A program made the position numbers and the translations under genes. From contig NZ_LZSE01000025.1 of the NCBI RefSeq assembly GCF_001665295.1, positions 1 through 64,000 on the forward strand: 64,000 nt of DNA, given 5' to 3'. Position 1 is the stretch's first letter, and every line of letters starts with the position of its first letter. The stretch is from Mycobacterium sp. 1554424.7. GTDB taxonomy: Bacteria; Actinomycetota; Actinomycetes; Mycobacteriales; Mycobacteriaceae. Under the pieces are notes generated by a model. That model ran no database searches. It was not told where the DNA came from and was given only the letters and a program-made list of their open reading frames with translations. Shown piece after piece: positions 42,391-52,714 of the stretch.

Positions 42391-44187
42391 TCAGGCCCCG
42401 ACCTTCTCCGCGCTGCGGCCCCGGCTGCGCTCGCCCGCGCGCAGGTAGCGCCCCGACTTCACCGTGTGTCCGTAGCCCTCGCGGAACTGACCCGCGCGGA
42501 AGACGACGGCGCCGCCCACGCCGGTCGCGACGACGGCGTCGTCGTTGCGATTGACCATGCGCCGCAGGCCGCCGTAGAACGGCACCGCTTCCTCGTGGTA
42601 GCCGTCCACCGATTCGTTGAGGCCGGCCGGGTCGATCACCACGAAGTCCGCGCGGTCGCCCTCGCGCAGCGTGCCGGCGTCGATGCCGAACCACTCCGCC
42701 AGTTCGCCGGTCAGCCGGTGCACCGCGTGTTCGGTGGACATGAACGGCGCGCCGGCCCGGTGGGCGTCGCGGGTGCGCTTGAGCATCTTGAGCGGGAAGT
42801 TGTAGAAGGCCATGTTGCGCAGGTGCGCGCCCGCGTCGGAGAAGCCCATGTGGATGCTGGGCTCGGCGGCGAGCTTGTTCAGCTGTTTGGGCCGGTGGTT
42901 GGCCACGATCGTCGTCCACCGGACGTTGCGCTCACCGTTTTCGACGAGCACGTCGAGGAACGCGTCGAGCGGGTGCAGCCCGCGCTCGTCGGCGATCGCG
43001 CCAAAGCTCTTGCCGATCAACGACTTATCCGGGCACTCGACGATGACCGCGTCGTGGAAGTCGCGGTGCCACAGCGACGGCCCGAGCTTGACACGGTCGA
43101 ATTCGCGTCGGAACTTGCGGCGGTAGTCCTTGTCGGCCAGCAGCTCGTTGCGTTCGAGTTGGTCGCGCAGGTGCAGGGCGGCCGTCCCGGCGCCGAACTC
43201 TTCGAAGACCGGCAGGTCGATCCCGTCGGAGTACAGCTCGAACGGAACCGGCAGGTGCTGGAACCGCACGCTCGAGCCCAGGAACTTGTTGACAAGCCGG
43301 GTGCCGAGCCCGAAGGTGTGCACCGCGAGCGGCATCGACTTGGCGTCCGCCGACACCAGCATGCTCATCCGAACTCCCCTGCCGCGCCCGAAGATTCGGC
43401 TGCTGGTCAGGAAGAACATCAGGGCGGACGTCGGGTTCTCGACGTCGGGTGCGCTCTGCAGCATCCGGCCGCGCTTGCGCAACACGTTGATCAGCTTGCG
43501 CCGCTCGCGCCACGTCGCGAACGTGGACGGCAGCGCGCGCGAGCGGAACCGGTCGCCGTCGAGCTTGTCGATCGCCGCGTCCATCCCGGACATGCCGAGC
43601 ATCCCGGCGTCGAGCGCCTCGGCAAGCAGCGCCGCCATCTTGTCCAGCTCGGCGTCGGTGGGCTTGACGGTCTCGTCGGTGGCGCGATCCAGCCCGAGCA
43701 CCGCGGTCCGCAGGTCCGAATGGCCAAGCAGCGAGCCGACATTCGGCCCCAGCGGCAGCGCGTCGAGCGCCCGGACGTACTCCGCGGCCGTCGACCACGT
43801 CTTGTTGGAATCCAAAGCACCGTAGACGTATTCGCGCGGCACGGCCTCGACCCGGCTGAACAGGTCGGCCGCGTCCTCGGAATCGGCGTACACCGTCGAC
43901 AGCGAGCAGTTGCCCAGCAGCACCGTCGTGACGCCGTGGCGCACGGACTCCCGCAGCCCGGGGTCGAGCAGCACCTCGGCGTCGTAGTGGGTGTGCACGT
44001 CGATGAAGCCCGGCACCACCCACTTGCCGGCGGCGTCGATCACCTCGGGGCAACCGGTCTCGTCCAGCGCCGTGCGGGAGACGGTGGCCACCACGCCGTC
44101 GCGGATGCCGAGCGTTCGGGTCTGCGGCGCACCGCCGGTGCCGTCGAACCACAGTCCGTCGCGAATGATCACGTCGTAGCCCACCAT
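42391..44187 (-). CDS. N-acyl-D-amino-acid deacylase family amidohydrolase
   Basis: 598 residues, equivalent of Rv2913c. It is a metal-dependent amidohydrolase: the first metal ligands are VPGFIDVHTHYDAEVL (HxH at 65 and 67), and FSDAGAHLRNMAFYNFPL near residue 470 supplies the active-site Asp. Family members remove acyl groups from N-acyl-D-amino acids; the physiological substrate is not known. The N-terminal part matches D-aminoacylase, MVGYDVIIRDGLWFDGTGG. It starts at ATG 44187 with GGAGGC upstream. It forms an operon with the TetR gene. Confidence 0.9.
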   Translation of the reverse strand: MVGYDVIIRDGLWFDGTGGAPQTRTLGIRDGVVATVSRTALDETGCPEVIDAAGKWVVPGFIDVHTHYDAEVLLDPGLRESVRHGVTTVLLGNCSLSTVYADSEDAADLFSRVEAVPREYVYGALDSNKTWSTAAEYVRALDALPLGPNVGSLLGHSDLRTAVLGLDRATDETVKPTDAELDKMAALLAEALDAGMLGMSGMDAAIDKLDGDRFRSRALPSTFATWRERRKLINVLRKRGRMLQSAPDVENPTSALMFFLTSSRIFGRGRGVRMSMLVSADAKSMPLAVHTFGLGTRLVNKFLGSSVRFQHLPVPFELYSDGIDLPVFEEFGAGTAALHLRDQLERNELLADKDYRRKFRREFDRVKLGPSLWHRDFHDAVIVECPDKSLIGKSFGAIADERGLHPLDAFLDVLVENGERNVRWTTIVANHRPKQLNKLAAEPSIHMGFSDAGAHLRNMAFYNFPLKMLKRTRDAHRAGAPFMSTEHAVHRLTGELAEWFGIDAGTLREGDRADFVVIDPAGLNESVDGYHEEAVPFYGGLRRMVNRNDDAVVATGVGGAVVFRAGQFREGYGHTVKSGRYLRAGERSRGRSAEKVGA

Positions 44188-44224
44188 TGCCTCCAAGTCG
44201 TCGGATTGCCACGAACCGTAACAT

Positions 44225-44246
44225 AGATAGCAAGCACTCGCAATCT
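44225..44246. promoter_or_regulatory. Imperfect palindrome upstream of the deacylase-tetR operon
   Basis: A 22-base sequence with 8 of 11 symmetric pairs, outer arms AGAT and ATCT, inner GC...GC, located 38-59 bases before the deacylase ATG. A TetR operator is the natural guess because the downstream gene is TetR. Confidence 0.4.
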
Positions 44247-44288
44247 TTTCTTGCGGCGTGTCTGGTCGCGATAAAGTGCCTGGTCAAG

Positions 44289-45836
44289 TCAGCGAGGGGG
44301 GTCGGGCACCGTCACACCCGGCGGCACGTCGCCGCCGCGGGTGGCCACGGCGGGCGCCCGAAGCACCGCGCCCTGCTGGCCGCACTCGTTGCTTTGCACG
44401 GTGACGGTCATCTCGCCGACCAGCCCGCCCTGCGGGCGCGGGCGCAGCGACAGCACCTGCGTCGTGGCCTGCGTCCGCTCGGCCCCGTTCGGCCCGACAC
44501 AGGGGAACGTCGAGTTTTCCGGACGCGACAGCCAACGACCATCCCGGAACTCCAAGACGACGGGTGCGCCGACGGATGCCTTCGGCTGCGTGTGGTCGTT
44601 GTCGTCCAGCGGCGCGCCGACGGCGGTGCAGGAGGCGGGCGCGCACCACGAGCGGAAGGCCCACCAGGTCGGCACGTCGGGCGGTTGGGAGTCGGGCGTG
44701 GAGTTGAACGTCTGCCGGCTGCGCTGCACCTCGAGGCGGTAGGTGCCGTCGAGGGGGGTCGGCGCCGCGGCCGGCGCGCTCGCCGTCGGGCGGGCCGCCG
44801 GGGCGGCGGTCGCGTCGGTCTTGCGCCCGGCGACGAAGCCGGCGGCGACCAGGCCCGCGACGACCACGCCGGCCGCGGCGCCAAGGACGAGCCTGCGGCG
44901 CCGGTGCCTGCGCGGCGCGGCCATCGCGGGCTCGGCCGTGTCGCGCGCGGGCGCCTCGGACAGCCCCGCGGCACAGGCATCCCGGCGATCGGGCAGCGTC
45001 CCCGCCGCGGGCGCGTGGGGGCACGAGTAGGCCGGGTACTCGGCCACGAGGACGGCCTCGGGGCTGCGATCCCGACTACGGGCGCCCGCCTGTTCGTCCA
45101 ACGCCTCGGCGAACTCACGGCAGGTGTCGAACCGGTCGGCGAAGCTGGTGGCGAGCGCCCGCGAGAACACGGGGTCCAGGCGCGCGAGTTCCGGGCGCTG
45201 GTCGCTGAGCCGGGGCGGCGCGGTGTCGGGTGGCGGCGGCCCGCCGGTCAGCAGGTGAAAGGCGGTGGCCGCCAGCGCGTACTGGTCGGCGCGCCCGTCG
45301 GCGCCGGCGCCCGCCAGCTCCGGCGCGGCGTAGCCGACCGTGCCGCCGGCGATGCCGAAGTCGGTCAACAGGGTCCGCGGTTCGCCTTCGTCGCGGCCCG
45401 TCAGCAAGATGTTGGCGGGCTTGACGTCGCGGTGCAGCAGCCCACGCTGGTGCGCATAGTCCAGGGCGCCGGCGACGGCAGTCACGATGGACAGCACCTC
45501 GGCCGCGGGCGACACGGCCGGGAACCGGTCGGTGATGAGCCGCGCGGCGTTGATGCCCTCGACGTACTCCATCGCGACGTACAACTCGTCGTCGAACTCG
45601 CCGCGGTCGCGGACTTCGACGATGTTCGGGTGATAGAGGGTCGTCGCGATCGGGTTCTCCGCCCAAAATCTCCGGCGGAAGTCGCCGTCCGCCGACAACG
45701 ACGGCGCCAGGACCTTCAATGCCTGCCAGCGCGACGAACGGGGGTCCTGGACAAGATAGACCGCACCAGTCGCTCCAGAACCCAGCCTCCGCGCGACCTG
45801 GTAACCGGCGAAGGTCGCGCCGCTGGCCAACGCCAT
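44289..45836 (-). CDS. pknI: Ser/Thr protein kinase PknI
   Basis: 515 residues, equivalent of Rv2914c. Kinase domain about 10-260: Gly loop LGSGATGAVYLV, Lys41 in ALKVL, catalytic loop HRDVKPAN at 135-142, DFG at 159-161 and APE at 171-173. Only nine residues lie between DFG and APE, so the activation loop is very short and has few phosphorylation sites. One membrane helix (LVLGAAAGVVVAGLVAAGFV) is near residue 335, then an outer domain with several Cys. The start is ATG 45836, though a GTG lies one codon up. It is about 70 residues shorter than the M. tuberculosis protein as I recall it. Confidence 0.93.
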   Translation of the reverse strand: MALASGATFAGYQVARRLGSGATGAVYLVQDPRSSRWQALKVLAPSLSADGDFRRRFWAENPIATTLYHPNIVEVRDRGEFDDELYVAMEYVEGINAARLITDRFPAVSPAAEVLSIVTAVAGALDYAHQRGLLHRDVKPANILLTGRDEGEPRTLLTDFGIAGGTVGYAAPELAGAGADGRADQYALAATAFHLLTGGPPPPDTAPPRLSDQRPELARLDPVFSRALATSFADRFDTCREFAEALDEQAGARSRDRSPEAVLVAEYPAYSCPHAPAAGTLPDRRDACAAGLSEAPARDTAEPAMAAPRRHRRRRLVLGAAAGVVVAGLVAAGFVAGRKTDATAAPAARPTASAPAAAPTPLDGTYRLEVQRSRQTFNSTPDSQPPDVPTWWAFRSWCAPASCTAVGAPLDDNDHTQPKASVGAPVVLEFRDGRWLSRPENSTFPCVGPNGAERTQATTQVLSLRPRPQGGLVGEMTVTVQSNECGQQGAVLRAPAVATRGGDVPPGVTVPDPPR

Positions 45837-45873
45837 CACGCGATCCTAACCACGATCGCGGCGCCGCGCGCGC

Positions 45874-46965
45874 CTAGCCATGGGGCCGAAAGGCGTTGCC
45901 GCGCAATATCACCAGGTCCGGCCGGTTCAGCACGGCGGGGCCTTGCCTGGGGTCTTCGGAGTAACAGAGCAGGTCGGCCGACGCCCCGTGATCGATGCCG
46001 GGCCGGCCGAGCCAGCGACGCGCATCCCAGCACGCCGCGCCCAGCGCCTCGGTCGGACTCATGCCGATGCCCTTGAGGGCCTCGACCTCGTCGGCGATAC
46101 GCCCGTGGGCGATCAGGCTGCCGGCGTCGGTGCCGGCGTATATCGGCACGCCCGCCTCGCGCGCCGCCGCCGTGCGGGTCCGGCATCGGGACAGCAGGTC
46201 GCGCATGTGCGCGGCGTACGCCGGGTAGCGCGCCGCGGAGTCCGCAATGCCTTCGAAGTTCTCGAGGGTGTTGATCAACGTGGGGACCAGCGCGGTTCCG
46301 TGCTCGAGCATGAGGTCGATGGTGTCGTCGGTGAGGCCGGTGCCGTGTTCGATGCAGTCGATGCCGGCGTTGATCAGGCCGGGCAGCGCCTCCTCGCTGA
46401 AGACGTGCGCGGTGACGCGCGCGCCGTTGGCGTGCGCGGCGTCGATCGCGGCCTTGAGGACGTCGTCGGACCACAGCGGGGCCAGGTCGCCGACGTCGCG
46501 GTCGATCCAGTCGCCGACCAGCTTGACCCAGCCGTCGCCGCGGCGCGCCTCCCGGGCCACCGCGTCCGGCAGCTCGGATTCGTCCTCGAGTTCGTCGGCG
46601 AAGCCGCGCGAGTAGCGCTTGGGCCTGGCCAGGTGCCTGCCGGCGCGGATGATGCGGGGCAGATCGTCGCGGTCGTCGAGGCTGCGGGTGTCGGTCGGGG
46701 CGCCGCAGTCACGCAACAGCAGCGCGCCGGCGTCGCGTTCGGTCTCGGCCTGGCCGATGGCCTCCTCGAGCGGGATCTCGCCGCCGTCGCCGAGCCCGAC
46801 GTGGCAGTGCGCGTCCACCAGCCCGGGCACGATCCAGCCGCCTCCGGAAGCCCCGAACACGGTGTCGGCGCCGGCGACCGCTTCGGTGCTGATGCGGCCG
46901 TCGACGACCCACAGCTCGGTCTCGGTCTCGCCGGGCAGCGCCAGGCCCCGCACGCGCATCCGCAC
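45874..46965 (-). CDS. Amidohydrolase family protein (Rv2915c-like)
   Basis: 363-residue metal-dependent hydrolase. Metal ligands: HxH in LVDAHCHVGLGD (53 and 55), Lys in WVKLVGDW that may be the bridging carbamylated residue, His in ARVTAHVFSEEALPG and DCIEHGTGLTD, and Asp in IYAGTDAGSLIAHG. The set is complete, so it should be active. Related proteins hydrolyse imidazolonepropionate, prolidase-like dipeptides or aminoacyl compounds; I cannot choose. It is 38 bases upstream of pknI and seven bases downstream of the ffh stop. Confidence 0.88.
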   Translation of the reverse strand: MRMRVRGLALPGETETELWVVDGRISTEAVAGADTVFGASGGGWIVPGLVDAHCHVGLGDGGEIPLEEAIGQAETERDAGALLLRDCGAPTDTRSLDDRDDLPRIIRAGRHLARPKRYSRGFADELEDESELPDAVAREARRGDGWVKLVGDWIDRDVGDLAPLWSDDVLKAAIDAAHANGARVTAHVFSEEALPGLINAGIDCIEHGTGLTDDTIDLMLEHGTALVPTLINTLENFEGIADSAARYPAYAAHMRDLLSRCRTRTAAAREAGVPIYAGTDAGSLIAHGRIADEVEALKGIGMSPTEALGAACWDARRWLGRPGIDHGASADLLCYSEDPRQGPAVLNRPDLVILRGNAFRPHG

Positions 46966-46972
46966 TGCGCGG

Positions 46973-48538
<1,566 letters not shown>

Positions 48539-48625
48539 CCCGCTAGCCTAGTGGTTGGAGCGATTGCCGAGCGTGCGGGACCGCAGGGGCTTGACGTCGC
48601 GACGGGAGCGAAGAAAAGTCGGCTC

Positions 48626-49423
48626 ATGCTCGAGGTGATCGACAAGGGTTCGCCCACCGACGCGCACCCGGTGCCGCTGCTCTTCGTGCACGGCGGCTGG
48701 CACGGCGCGTGGTGCTGGGACGACGGTTTCCTGGAATTCTTCGCCGACGCGGGCTATCGCGCGGTGGCGATGAGCCTGCGCGGGCACGGCAGCAGCCCCA
48801 CCGACAAGCCAATCCAAACGGTTTGCATCGAGGACTACATCGACGACGTCCGTTCGGTGGCCGACGACCTGGGCGGCGCGCCGGTGCTGATCGGCCATTC
48901 CCTGGGCGGCTACACGATCCAGCGCTACCTGGAAGACCGGACGGCGCCGGCCGCGGTGCTGGTCGGCTCCCTGCCGCCGTCGGGCGTGCTCGGGACGGCG
49001 TTGCGCGTCTGGCGCCGGCGGCCCTGGATGACCGTGCACTCGTTCAACGACCCCACCTTGGTCAAGTTCCTCCGCACCTCGGGCCTCGCCCGCGCATACC
49101 TCTTCTGCAAGGACACGCCCCAGGACATCGTCGAATCCTGTTGGCACCGCGCCGGGCCCGAGAGCATCCGCGCGGCGATGACCGACCCGATGTTCCGCCG
49201 GGTCAAAACCCAGCGCATCACCACCCCGATCCTGGTGCTCGGCGCCGTGCACGACGGCTTCGTCAGCGTCGGCGCGGTGCGCGCCACCGCGCGCGCCTAC
49301 CGCACCGAGCCGGAGTTCTTCCCGATGGGCCACAACATGATGCTCGAACCGGGCTGGACCGACGTCGCCAAGCGAATCCACTCGTGGCTCGAAGCGCGAC
49401 ACCTTGCGGGCCACGCCGGGTAG
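48626..49423 (+). CDS. Alpha/beta hydrolase
   Basis: 265 residues: the oxyanion-hole region FVHGGWHGAWCWDDGF, the nucleophile elbow IGHSLGGYTIQ (Ser in GHSLGG), an acid around GAVHDGFVS and His in MGHNMMLEPGW. All triad members are present, so it is probably active, as an esterase or C-C/ester hydrolase; the substrate is unknown. I start at ATG 48626. It is not in this position in my memory of M. tuberculosis. A single copy of the dispersed hairpin repeat begins at its stop codon. Divergent from ffh. Confidence 0.85.
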   Translation: MLEVIDKGSPTDAHPVPLLFVHGGWHGAWCWDDGFLEFFADAGYRAVAMSLRGHGSSPTDKPIQTVCIEDYIDDVRSVADDLGGAPVLIGHSLGGYTIQRYLEDRTAPAAVLVGSLPPSGVLGTALRVWRRRPWMTVHSFNDPTLVKFLRTSGLARAYLFCKDTPQDIVESCWHRAGPESIRAAMTDPMFRRVKTQRITTPILVLGAVHDGFVSVGAVRATARAYRTEPEFFPMGHNMMLEPGWTDVAKRIHSWLEARHLAGHAG

Positions 49424-49467
49424 TGGCGATCGCAAGCGCGGCGTAGCCGGGCGCGGCGGGTCGCCAC
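49423..49467. repeat. Single copy of the intergenic hairpin repeat
   Basis: A diverged copy of the 12277-12386 unit with arms GTGGCGA (49423-49429) and TCGCCAC (49461-49467) and the same internal order (GATCGC, GCGGCG, AGCCGGGCG, GCGGG). The arm base changes relative to the first locus are paired (GCGGCGA/TCGCCGC becomes GTGGCGA/TCGCCAC), so the stem is kept. It starts on the last base of the alpha/beta hydrolase stop codon. Confidence 0.8.
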
Positions 49468-49582
49468 CATTTCACCCAGTGCGTCGCTGCTGCGCCGAAA
49501 AGCGTTGGCATGCTACATTTCACACCCGCCGCCGAACCGAGCTGGCCGCGTCGAGGATGCAATTCTAGGGGGAGCCGTTTCG

Positions 49583-51289
49583 ATGCAGTCGGGCGGCGAC
49601 ACCGGCTTGGCACTGCGCGGCTGGCAGCGCAGGGCGCTGGTCAAATACCTCGCCGCCCAGCCGCGCGACTTCCTGGCCGTCGCCACCCCCGGCTCCGGCA
49701 AGACGACGTTCGCGCTTCGGGTGGCGGGCGAGCTGCTCGGCCAGCGCGCCGTCGAGCAGGTCACGGTCGTGGTGCCCACCGAGCACCTCAAGGTGCAGTG
49801 GGCGCTGGCCGCGCAGCGGCACGGGCTCGCCCTGGACCCGAGGTTCTCCAACACCAGCCCCCAGACCTCGCCGGAGTATCACGGCGTGATGGTCACCTAC
49901 GCGCAGGTCGCCGCGCACCCGACGCTGCACCGCGTGCGCACCGAACAGCGCAAGACCCTGGTCATCTTCGACGAGATCCATCACGGCGGTGACGCCAAGA
50001 CGTGGGGCGAGGCCATCCGGGAGGCCTTCGGCGACGCGACGCGCCGGCTCGCCTTGACGGGCACGCCCTTTCGCAGCGACGACAGCCCCATCCCGTTCGT
50101 CACGTACACCGCCGGCGCCGACGGGGTGCTGCGGTCGCAGGCCGATCACACCTACGGCTACACCGAGGCCCTCGCCGACGGCGTGGTCCGTCCGGTGGTG
50201 TTCCTGGCCTACTCCGGGCAGGCCCGCTGGCGGGACAGCGCCGGCGAGGAGCACGCCGCGCGACTGGGCGAGCCGCTATCCGCCGAGCAGACCGCGCGCG
50301 CGTGGCGCACGGCGCTCGACCCCGCCGGCGAATGGATGCCCGCGGTGATCGCGGCCGCCGACGAGCGGCTGCGCCAGAAGCGGGTGCACGTGCCCGACGC
50401 CGGCGGCATGATCATCGCCTCCGATCGCACCGCGGCCCGGGCGTACGCGGCGCTGCTGACGAAGATCACCTCTGAGCCGCCTGCCGTCGTGCTGTCCGAC
50501 GACCCCGGCTCGTCGGCCCGGATCACCGAATTCGCCGAGAGCACCAGCCGCTGGCTGGTCGCGGTGCGCATGGTCTCCGAGGGCGTCGACGTCCCCCGCC
50601 TGTCGGTCGGGATCTACGCCACCAGCGCCTCGACGCCGCTGTTCTTCGCCCAAGCCATCGGCCGGTTCGTCCGCTCGCGCCGGGCCGGCGAAACCGCGAG
50701 CATCTTCGTGCCATCGGTGCCCAGCCTGCTGCAGTTGGCCAGCGAGCTGGAGGCCCAGCGCAACCACGTGTTGGGCGAACCGCACCGCGAGGACGCCGAT
50801 CCCCTCGACGGTGATCCCGCGGTGCGGACGCAAACCGAAAAGACGGAAACGGACAAGGGTTTCACGTCGCTGGGCGCCGACGCCGAGCTGGATCAGGTCA
50901 TCTTCGACGGGTCCTCGTTCGGCACCGCCGCCCCGGCCGGCAGCGACGAGGAGGCCGACTACCTTGGCATCCCCGGGTTGCTCGACGCCGAGCAGATGCG
51001 CGCCCTGCTACACCGGCGCCAGGACGAGCAGCTCAAGAGGCGCGCCGCCATGGGATCGGCACAGGACGCGCCGGCGTCGTTCTCGATGCACGGCCAGCTG
51101 CGCGACCTACGCCGCGAGCTCAACACCCTCGTCTCGGCGACGCATCACCGCACCGGCAAGCCGCACGGCTGGATCCACAACGAACTGCGCCGCCGCTGCG
51201 GGGGCCCGCCGATCGCCGCGGCGACCCGCGAGCAGATCCAGGCCCGCATCGAAGCCCTGCGGCAGCTGAACTCCGAACAGTCCCGATAA
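49583..51289 (+). CDS. DEAD/DEAH-box helicase (Rv2917-like)
   Basis: 568 residues, superfamily 2 helicase. Motifs: Q-like ALRGWQRRAL, Walker A ATPGSGKTTFA (35-42), Ia VPTEHLKVQW, DExH box DEIH at 130-133, TGTPFRSDD (motif III-like), and C-terminal SEGVDVPRLSVG and QAIGRFVRS. The last 120 residues are a charged extra domain with many Arg/Gln. Equivalent of Rv2917; function in DNA or RNA repair unproven. I start at ATG 49583 because AGGGGGAG precedes it at good distance. Upstream in-frame starts cross a region with no homology. Confidence 0.9.
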   Translation: MQSGGDTGLALRGWQRRALVKYLAAQPRDFLAVATPGSGKTTFALRVAGELLGQRAVEQVTVVVPTEHLKVQWALAAQRHGLALDPRFSNTSPQTSPEYHGVMVTYAQVAAHPTLHRVRTEQRKTLVIFDEIHHGGDAKTWGEAIREAFGDATRRLALTGTPFRSDDSPIPFVTYTAGADGVLRSQADHTYGYTEALADGVVRPVVFLAYSGQARWRDSAGEEHAARLGEPLSAEQTARAWRTALDPAGEWMPAVIAAADERLRQKRVHVPDAGGMIIASDRTAARAYAALLTKITSEPPAVVLSDDPGSSARITEFAESTSRWLVAVRMVSEGVDVPRLSVGIYATSASTPLFFAQAIGRFVRSRRAGETASIFVPSVPSLLQLASELEAQRNHVLGEPHREDADPLDGDPAVRTQTEKTETDKGFTSLGADAELDQVIFDGSSFGTAAPAGSDEEADYLGIPGLLDAEQMRALLHRRQDEQLKRRAAMGSAQDAPASFSMHGQLRDLRRELNTLVSATHHRTGKPHGWIHNELRRRCGGPPIAAATREQIQARIEALRQLNSEQSR

Positions 51290-51391
51290 CGCCATCTTCT
51301 CGAAGCCCTCCGAAATTCGGCGTACGCTCCGCGTATCACTTGATCGCCAGTCGGCAGCCGGGTTGTCCCGGGGCGGCTTGGAGGTGCGGAA

Positions 51392-52699
51392 TTGTCGTAT
51401 GTGATCGCGGCGCCGGAGGTAATGACCTCGGCGGCAACGGAATTGGCCAACATCGGCTCGACACTCGCCGCGGCTAAGGCGGCCGCGGCGGCTCGAACTA
51501 CAGGGATTCTCGCCGCGGCCCAGGATGAGGTGTCGACGGCGGTGGCGTCGCTGTTCGCCGAGCAGGGACAGGCCTTTGCGGCGCTCGGCGCACAGGCGGC
51601 GGCGTTTAATGCCCAGTTCGCGCAGGCGCTGAACGCCGCCGGGGATGCCTATACGGCCGCCGAGGCGACGAGCGCCTCGGGGATCACGGGGTACATCAAC
51701 ACGCTCGCCTCCGACATCTTGGGGTCGCCGCCCTCGGTCATCCCGGCGACGCAGGGTGCGATCTTCACCGGTACACCGTCGCTGGCGAGCAGGATTTCGA
51801 CCGCTTCGCTGTTTGCGATGAGAGATTTTGCAAACCTCCTTCCGCCCGACCTCTCCACCCAACTGGCACAGCGAGTCGTCGCCCCGCTCCTGTCGGTGGA
51901 ATTCACCAACTCCCCGCCGAAGATCTTGCCGCTGCTGTTCGGGGAAACGGTGCAGCACACCACGTTTGACGGGATGGACGTCGTGCAGATCACGCCGGCT
52001 CATCCATCCGGTCACTACGTGGTTGCCCTGTACGGTGGCGCCTTTGCCCTTAAGCCGACGTTCTTCCACTGGCTCGATTACACGCTGATGGCGTACCAGA
52101 CCGGCGCGACCATCGAAGTGCCGCTCTACCCGCTGGTGCAGCAAGGAGGCACCGCCGGCACGGTGGTTCCCGAAATTGCCGACTTCATCTCCACGCAGAT
52201 CGGCCTACACGGGGCACCCAACGTCAGCGTGACCGGGGACTCCTCGGGGGGCAACCTGGCGCTGGCGGCCGTCGAATACATGGTGGCCCATAACGAAACC
52301 GTTCCGGCGTCACTGGTTCTGCTGGCCCCGTGGTTGGACGTGAGTGATACCAATCCAAACATTGCCCTCATCAACGATCCCTTTGTGAATTCGCCGTTGA
52401 TCAGTGGGCTCTTCGGGTCCGGGGCAGTTGTCGCCCCCCAATGGGCGGGCAACCTTCCCGAGAACGACCCGCTGGTGAGCCCGCTGTATGGGTCGCTACA
52501 GGGACTGCCGCCGACCTATGTCTACGTGGGCTCGTTCGATTCGCTCTCAGCCGACGCGATCGTCCTCCAGCAAGAGGCCGTGGCTCAACACGCCCCGATC
52601 AGCTTCGTGCTGGCCAACGGCCAGATCCACGACTGGGTTTACCTCACCCCCGACGGTTTCCAGTTGCTCCCGCAGATCTACCAGGAACTCGGCATATAA
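51392..52699 (+). CDS. lipY: PE-domain lipase, LipY-like
   Basis: 435 residues, strongly like LipY (Rv3097c). PE domain 1-95 with YTAAE (YxxxE secretion signal) at 87-91, a linker, then a hormone-sensitive-lipase-type hydrolase. Nucleophile Ser284 in GDSSGG, Asp383 in SFDSLSAD, and His413 in QIHDW. The oxyanion loop reads YGGAF at 214-218, where LipY as I recall has HGGAY, so the conserved His is Tyr. LipY degrades triacylglycerol and is exported by ESX-5. It starts at TTG 51392 (TTGGAGGT upstream, MSYVIAAPE). Confidence 0.9.
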   Translation: MSYVIAAPEVMTSAATELANIGSTLAAAKAAAAARTTGILAAAQDEVSTAVASLFAEQGQAFAALGAQAAAFNAQFAQALNAAGDAYTAAEATSASGITGYINTLASDILGSPPSVIPATQGAIFTGTPSLASRISTASLFAMRDFANLLPPDLSTQLAQRVVAPLLSVEFTNSPPKILPLLFGETVQHTTFDGMDVVQITPAHPSGHYVVALYGGAFALKPTFFHWLDYTLMAYQTGATIEVPLYPLVQQGGTAGTVVPEIADFISTQIGLHGAPNVSVTGDSSGGNLALAAVEYMVAHNETVPASLVLLAPWLDVSDTNPNIALINDPFVNSPLISGLFGSGAVVAPQWAGNLPENDPLVSPLYGSLQGLPPTYVYVGSFDSLSADAIVLQQEAVAQHAPISFVLANGQIHDWVYLTPDGFQLLPQIYQELGI

Positions 52700-52714
52700 G
52701 CGCTCACGCCGTGC

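Noticed and set aside
42316-44226. Open frame of about 636 codons antisense to the deacylase gene
   Set aside because: Shadow of a clear amidohydrolase with metal ligands; the predicted protein has no homology pattern.
44187-46076. Open frame of about 629 codons antisense to pknI
   Set aside because: Low-complexity Arg/Gly-rich translation opposite a kinase with all motifs present.
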